This document shows positions 59,772 through 64,000 of a stretch of 64,000 bases of DNA, one piece after another. A program made the translations under genes and the position numbers. Position 1 is the stretch's first letter. Each line of letters opens with the position of its first letter. The notes under the pieces were generated by a model. It saw only the letters and a list, made by a program, of their open reading frames with translations, ran no database searches and was not told the origin of the DNA. Source of the DNA: Azophilus sp965221755 (lineage in GTDB: Bacteria > Pseudomonadota > Gammaproteobacteria > Pseudomonadales > Azotimanducaceae); assembly GCA_965221755.1 (NCBI GenBank), contig OZ244921.1, forward strand, positions 682,001 through 746,000, read 5' to 3'.

Positions 59772-61580
59772 ATGCGCAAGCTCGCCGTTGTCCTGATCAT
59801 CGTCGCCGTCGCCGTCATCCTAGGCGCCAATTGGTACCTCAGCAGCCTGACCGCACCGCCGACGCCCAACGAGGCCGACGGCGCCACGCTCAGAAGCACC
59901 GAGTCCGGGGACGTGGTGGGGTTCATCGATGCAAGCGGCGCCCGGGCTTGGCTCGGCATCCCCTTCGCCCGCCCGCCAGTGGGGGGACTGCGCTGGCAGG
60001 CGCCGCAGCCGCCGACGCCCGCCGAAGGCGTCATCGAGGCATTGGCCTTTGGGGAGATGTGCCCCCAACTGCCATCCCTGCTCAGCGGCGAGGTCGAGGA
60101 GGGCGCCGCGGTGGCGGGCAGCGAGGACTGCCTGACGCTCAACGTCTGGTCGCCGCCGAACGCCAGCCGCCTGCCGGTCATGCTCTGGCTCCACGGCGGC
60201 GGCAACACCATCGGCCACGGCGGCACCGTCAACGGCGGCCACCTGGCGGTCGCGCAAGACCTCGTGATCGTCTCGATCAACTACCGTCTGGGCCTGTTCG
60301 GGTGGTTCAACCATCGCGCGCTGCGCACCGGCGACCCGGTCGAGGACTCCGGCAACTACGGCACGCTGGACATGATTCGGGCCTTGGAGTGGACCCGGGA
60401 CAACATCGCCGCGTTCGGCGGCGATCCCGGCAGGGTCACCGTGTTCGGCGAGTCGGCCGGCGGCTTCAACACCTTGGCGATGATGGCCTCGCCGCTGGCC
60501 AGCGGCCTGTTTCACCGCGCCATCGTCCAAAGCGGCGGCTACGGCGTGTCCAGCGTGGGCGGCGGCCAGGACCGCCAAGCGGACGGAGGCCATCGGCACA
60601 GCGCGCCGGAAATCGTCAATTCGCTGCTCGTGGCCGACGGCCGGGCGGCCGATGCCAACGCCGCCCGGCTCATCCAAGACGGCTGGACCGCCGCCGAGAC
60701 GCGCCGCTACCTGCACGAGAAGTCGCCAGCCGACTACTACCGCCTGTTCGAGGGCGGCGGCTTCGGCATGGTCGATCTGCCGTCCAACTTCCAGGACGGC
60801 CATGTGCTGCCCGCGCTGGAGGCCGCCGAGGTGTTTTCCGACGCCGGCAACCACAATGCCGTGCCGGTGATTCTCGGCACCAATCGAGACGAGCCGAGCC
60901 TGTTCATGGCCCAAGATCCCCGGTACGTGGACAGTTGGTTTGGCGTCTTCAATTCGCTCAAGGACGAGGCCGCGTACCGTCGGCTGGTGCATTACGGCGC
61001 CCGCGCCTGGAAGGCCCGGGGCGTGGATGAGCTGGCCCGCGCCATGACCGCCTCCGGCAATCCCGACGTTTATGCCTACCGCTGGGACTGGGACGAGGAG
61101 CCGAGCCTGCTGGGCTACGATCTAAGCGTGGCCCTGGGCGCGGCCCACGGCTTGGAAATCGCCTTCGTCTTCGGCGACTTTGCAAGCGGCATCGCCGCGG
61201 TGGGCTATCTCTACCCAAACGACGAGAATCAATTCCTGCTGTCACGCAGCATGATGTCCTATTGGGCGGAGTTCGCCCACAACGGCGCGCCGGGACGCGG
61301 ACGGGACGGGACCGAGACGCCTTGGCTGGCCTGGGGCGAGGACGGCAAGACCTCCATCCTGCTGGACACGCCCGCCGACGGCGGCATCCGCATGGATGAC
61401 GAGGTGGTCACCCTGGCCGGCCTCAAAGCCGAACTGATCGCCGACGCCTCCTTGGCCGAGGGACTGGAGCGATGCGAGCTCTACGTGCGCCTGTTTCGGC
61501 AAGCCGGCCTGTTCGACGAGGGCGAATACCAAAGCCTGGGCTGCGCCGCCCATCCGGCGCAGGGCATTTCCGACTTCTGA
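59772..61580 (+). CDS. Type-B carboxylesterase/lipase
   Basis: 602-residue alpha/beta hydrolase. An N-terminal hydrophobic helix (LAVVLIIVAVAVILGANWYL) makes it membrane-anchored or exported. Oxyanion hole LHGGGNTIG (141-144 HGGG), nucleophile elbow VTVFGESAGG (Ser228), acid in GTNRDE, and a His in GAAHGLEIAF complete the triad pattern of the type-B (COesterase) family. ENDC/ASEDCLTLNVW with the paired cysteines is also typical. Substrate unknown; esters of lipids or xenobiotics are plausible. The stop is 19 bp before the acyl-CoA carboxylase gene, so the two are likely co-transcribed. Confidence 0.9.
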   Translation: MRKLAVVLIIVAVAVILGANWYLSSLTAPPTPNEADGATLRSTESGDVVGFIDASGARAWLGIPFARPPVGGLRWQAPQPPTPAEGVIEALAFGEMCPQLPSLLSGEVEEGAAVAGSEDCLTLNVWSPPNASRLPVMLWLHGGGNTIGHGGTVNGGHLAVAQDLVIVSINYRLGLFGWFNHRALRTGDPVEDSGNYGTLDMIRALEWTRDNIAAFGGDPGRVTVFGESAGGFNTLAMMASPLASGLFHRAIVQSGGYGVSSVGGGQDRQADGGHRHSAPEIVNSLLVADGRAADANAARLIQDGWTAAETRRYLHEKSPADYYRLFEGGGFGMVDLPSNFQDGHVLPALEAAEVFSDAGNHNAVPVILGTNRDEPSLFMAQDPRYVDSWFGVFNSLKDEAAYRRLVHYGARAWKARGVDELARAMTASGNPDVYAYRWDWDEEPSLLGYDLSVALGAAHGLEIAFVFGDFASGIAAVGYLYPNDENQFLLSRSMMSYWAEFAHNGAPGRGRDGTETPWLAWGEDGKTSILLDTPADGGIRMDDEVVTLAGLKAELIADASLAEGLERCELYVRLFRQAGLFDEGEYQSLGCAAHPAQGISDF

Positions 61581-61599
61581 AGGAGATGGGGCAACAGGC

Positions 61600-64000
61600 A
61601 TGCAACGACTGCTGATCGCCAACCGGGGCGAGATCGCCATTCGCGTTGCCCGGGCGGCAGCTGAATTGGGCGTCCCCAGCCTCGGCGTTTACGCCCCCGA
61701 GGACGCCGACTGCCTGCATCGGTTTCAAGCCGACGAAGCGGTGGCGTTGGCGGGGCGCGGCGCAGCCGCCTATCTGGACCTCGAGCAGCTCGTGGCGTTG
61801 GCCACCGCCCACGGCTGCGACGCGGTGCATCCGGGCTATGGATTCCTGAGCGAAAACGCCCAATTCGCGCACGAGCTGGAGGCCGCCGGCGTCACCTTCG
61901 TCGGCCCGGACCCGGCAACCTTGGCCGCGCTCGGCGACAAGCCCAAGGCCCGCGCCCTGGCGGCGCAGTGCGGCATCCCGCTGCCGCGCGGCAGCGACGG
62001 GCCGGTCACGCTCGACGAAGCCCGCGCCTTCCTTGAGGCGCTCGAAGGCGCGCCGCTCATCATCAAGGCCGTCTCCGGCGGCGGCGGGCGCGGCCTGCGG
62101 GTGGTCGCGGACGGCAGCGGCCTTGAGGCGGCGTTCTCCCGCTGCGCCTCCGAAGCGCAGCTGGCCTTCGGCAATCCGGCGCTTTACGTGGAGGAATGGC
62201 TGGCCGGCGCCCGCCACATCGAAGTGCAGCTCCTCGGCGACGGCAGCGGCGCGGTCAGCCATCTCTGGGAGCGGGAGTGCAGCATTCAGCGCCGCCGCCA
62301 GAAGATGGTGGAAATCGCCCCCTGCCCGCGCCTCGACGAGGCGTTGCGCAGCCGCCTCACCGAGGCGGCCGTGCGCTTGGCCGAGGCGGTCAGCTACCGC
62401 AGCGCCGGCACCGTCGAATTTCTGGTCCGCAACGGCGATTGGGCGCCGCGCCTGGCCTTCATCGAAGCCAATGCCCGCCTGCAGGTGGAGCACACCGTCA
62501 CCGAGGAGGTGACCGGCATCGACCTGGTGCGCGCCCAGTTGGAGATCGCCGACGGCCGCACCCTCGCCGAGCTCGGCCTGCGGCAAGCTGGCATCCCGGC
62601 GCCCCAAGGCTTCGCCATTCAGGCGCGCATCAACATGGAGACTCTCGGCGAGGACGGCAGCGTCAAGCCGGCAGGCGGCACCCTGCGCCTGTTTGAACTG
62701 CCCACCGGCCCCGGCGCACGCGCCGACAGCTTCGGCTACACGGGCTACGCCGCCAGTCCCGCCTTCGATTCCCTGCTCGCCAAGCTGGTGGTCCACGCCC
62801 GTCAAGGCGGCTATGCCGCCGCCGTGCGCAAGGGCTACCGGGCGCTGTGCGAGACGCGCATCGAGGGGGTGGCCACCAACCTGGGCTTCCTGCGCAACCT
62901 GTTCGCCGACCCGCAGTTCGCCGAGGCGGCGTTCGACACTGGATTCATTGATGCCAACTTGGAACGTCTGGCCCAGCCAACCCAGCACGGCACCCCAGCC
63001 CAGCGCCGCTCCCTCCGCGCCGGCGCGGAGGGAGCGGCATCCACCGCCGAGGCGTTGGCCGGCGCCAAGGTCGATGCGAGCGACCCGCTCGCCGTTCTCG
63101 ACCACGGCAAGTCCACCGCGATTGACGCCGCAGCAAGTCCCGCCGCAGCAAGTCCCGCCGCAGCGCCCAAGGCGCTTCCCATGGCGTCGGTCGGGGAGCT
63201 GCCGCCGGGCGTCGTCGCCGTGGCCGCGCCCATGCAGGGCACCGTCGTCGCCTTCGACGTCGGCGTTGGCGATGCGGTGTGGCGCGGGCGGCAGGTGCTG
63301 GTCATGGAAGCCATGAAGATGGAGCACGTGGTGCGCGCCGAAGCCAGCGGCACGGTGCAGCGCCTCGGCGCCAATGTCGGCGACGCCGTGTTGGAAGGCC
63401 ATCCGCTGATTGTCCTTGCCGAAGCCGCTGTCGAGGCCCCGGCGGAGGACGGCGGCGAAAACCTGGACTTGGACCGGGTGCGCCCGGACCTTGCCGAAGT
63501 CCTCGAGCGCCGGGCCGCAGGCCATGACGAGAACCGTCCCGAAGCCGTGGCCAAGCGGCGGCGAACCGGCCATCGCACCGCTCGGGAGAACATCGCCGAC
63601 CTCTGCGATGCAGGCACCTTCATCGAGTACGGCTCGGTGGTGGTCGCCGGGCAGCGGCGGCGGCGCAGCATGGCGGACCTCATCAAGAACACCACCGGCG
63701 ACGGCATGGTCTGCGGCCTCGGCCAAGTCAACGGCCATCTGTTCGGCCCCGAGCGGGCCCGGGCCATGCTCATGTCCTACGACTACATGGTGCTGGCAGG
63801 CACCCAAGGCATGAAGAACCACGCCAAGAAGGACCGCCTGTTCGAGTTGGCCGAACAGTTCCGCCTGCCCACCGTGCTGTTCGCCGAGGGCGGCGGCGGA
63901 CGGCCCGGCGACACCGACGGCACCGGCGTGGCGGGCCTCGACTGCTGGGCCTTCACCTACTTCGCCCGCCTGTCGGGGCTGGTGCCCATCGTCGGCATCA
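61600..64000 (+). CDS. Single-chain acyl-CoA carboxylase, BC-BCCP-CT fusion (3' end cut by window edge)
   Basis: 800 codons are visible and the frame runs off the window. Biotin carboxylase domain (RLLIANRGEIAIRVARAA; VHPGYGFLSENAQFAHELE; ATP-grasp KAVSGGGGRGLRVV; EANARLQVEHTVTEEVTGID), a linker with a 15-bp tandem repeat (AAASPAAASPAAAP), biotinyl domain with EAMKMEH (Lys at about residue 573), then the start of a carboxyltransferase domain (RTARENIADLCDAGTFIEYG). This order in one chain is that of the homohexameric long-chain acyl-CoA carboxylase type; two-subunit PCC/MCC enzymes split it. Substrate not determinable from this part. Confidence 0.9.
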   Translation, partial: MQRLLIANRGEIAIRVARAAAELGVPSLGVYAPEDADCLHRFQADEAVALAGRGAAAYLDLEQLVALATAHGCDAVHPGYGFLSENAQFAHELEAAGVTFVGPDPATLAALGDKPKARALAAQCGIPLPRGSDGPVTLDEARAFLEALEGAPLIIKAVSGGGGRGLRVVADGSGLEAAFSRCASEAQLAFGNPALYVEEWLAGARHIEVQLLGDGSGAVSHLWERECSIQRRRQKMVEIAPCPRLDEALRSRLTEAAVRLAEAVSYRSAGTVEFLVRNGDWAPRLAFIEANARLQVEHTVTEEVTGIDLVRAQLEIADGRTLAELGLRQAGIPAPQGFAIQARINMETLGEDGSVKPAGGTLRLFELPTGPGARADSFGYTGYAASPAFDSLLAKLVVHARQGGYAAAVRKGYRALCETRIEGVATNLGFLRNLFADPQFAEAAFDTGFIDANLERLAQPTQHGTPAQRRSLRAGAEGAASTAEALAGAKVDASDPLAVLDHGKSTAIDAAASPAAASPAAAPKALPMASVGELPPGVVAVAAPMQGTVVAFDVGVGDAVWRGRQVLVMEAMKMEHVVRAEASGTVQRLGANVGDAVLEGHPLIVLAEAAVEAPAEDGGENLDLDRVRPDLAEVLERRAAGHDENRPEAVAKRRRTGHRTARENIADLCDAGTFIEYGSVVVAGQRRRRSMADLIKNTTGDGMVCGLGQVNGHLFGPERARAMLMSYDYMVLAGTQGMKNHAKKDRLFELAEQFRLPTVLFAEGGGGRPGDTDGTGVAGLDCWAFTYFARLSGLVPIVGI
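63127..63164 (+). repeat. 15-bp tandem repeat in the carboxylase linker
   Basis: GCCGCAGCAAGTCCC at 63127-63141 and 63142-63156, plus a partial third copy, encode an Ala/Ser/Pro linker before the biotinyl domain. In-frame length change would alter only linker length. Confidence 0.8.

Noticed and set aside
1..64000. tRNA, rRNA and insertion-sequence genes
   Set aside because: Scanning for T-loop-like GGTTCGAATCC patterns, rRNA signatures and transposase motifs found nothing convincing.

Overview
The window is GC-rich, densely coded bacterial chromosome. It most likely comes from an uncultured, diderm gammaproteobacterium. The basis is the housekeeping gene order: recA-recX-alaS-lysC (33736 down to 27869) and lpxB-rnhB-dnaE-tilS (58603 down to 51717) are typical of Gammaproteobacteria and their relatives. 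LpxB, a TonB-dependent receptor, an RND pump and a beta-barrel protein show an outer membrane. No rRNA, tRNA, CRISPR array or insertion sequence was seen.

Layout. 1-7.1 kb: a TonB-dependent receptor cut by the left edge, then an RND efflux operon (lipoprotein adaptor plus pump). 7.2-12.8 kb: small-molecule metabolism (NTF2-like protein, GST, LLM flavin oxidoreductase, P450-SDR-AlkB operon) and a membrane-anchored hendecad coiled-coil protein. 13.0-19.8 kb: a cell-surface region with a 1793-residue Calx-beta/beta-barrel protein, a small secreted protein behind a 22-base homopolymer, and a decayed copy of a barrel C-terminus. 20.2-27.7 kb: SDR, ThuA-like protein, SUMF1-domain lipoprotein, orphan P-loop ATPase, second LLM enzyme, PNPOx-like protein and SelO. 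27.9-38.9 kb: lysC, alaS, recX, recA, a secreted NTF2-like protein, a Uma2 protein and mutS. 39.0-42.1 kb: an accessory islet of visibly lower GC (DUF3800, an unknown small protein, a possible PD-(D/E)xK nuclease, an ankyrin protein). 42.2-50.5 kb: EthD protein, malate synthase G, a two-gene SbcD/SbcC-like (YhaO/YhaN-like) complex and a truncated restriction-endonuclease remnant. 50.5-58.6 kb: thiolase, tilS, dnaE, rnhB, a small unknown gene and lpxB. 58.7-64 kb: a DUF1640-type coiled-coil gene with a broken partial copy and a G20 tract, a type-B carboxylesterase, and a single-chain acyl-CoA carboxylase cut by the right edge.

The most unusual feature is a dispersed intergenic element found at eight sites. 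Its order is a conserved tag of about 35 nt, a conserved palindrome (GGAGTTTCGC...GCGAAACTCC), then a short hairpin. The hairpin's sequence differs between copies while its two arms stay complementary. The second is a C22 tract in the 5' region of a secreted-protein gene, placed so that a change of one or two bases would join an upstream start codon to a complete signal peptide.

Functionally the window mixes core DNA replication and repair (RecA, RecX, MutS, DnaE, RnhB, AlkB, SbcCD-like) with lipid and xenobiotic catabolism (P450, SDRs, LLM enzymes, thiolase, acyl-CoA carboxylase, carboxylesterase, malate synthase) and surface or defence-type accessory genes. Positions and motifs were read by eye. 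Family assignments rest on recognised motifs, not on searches.
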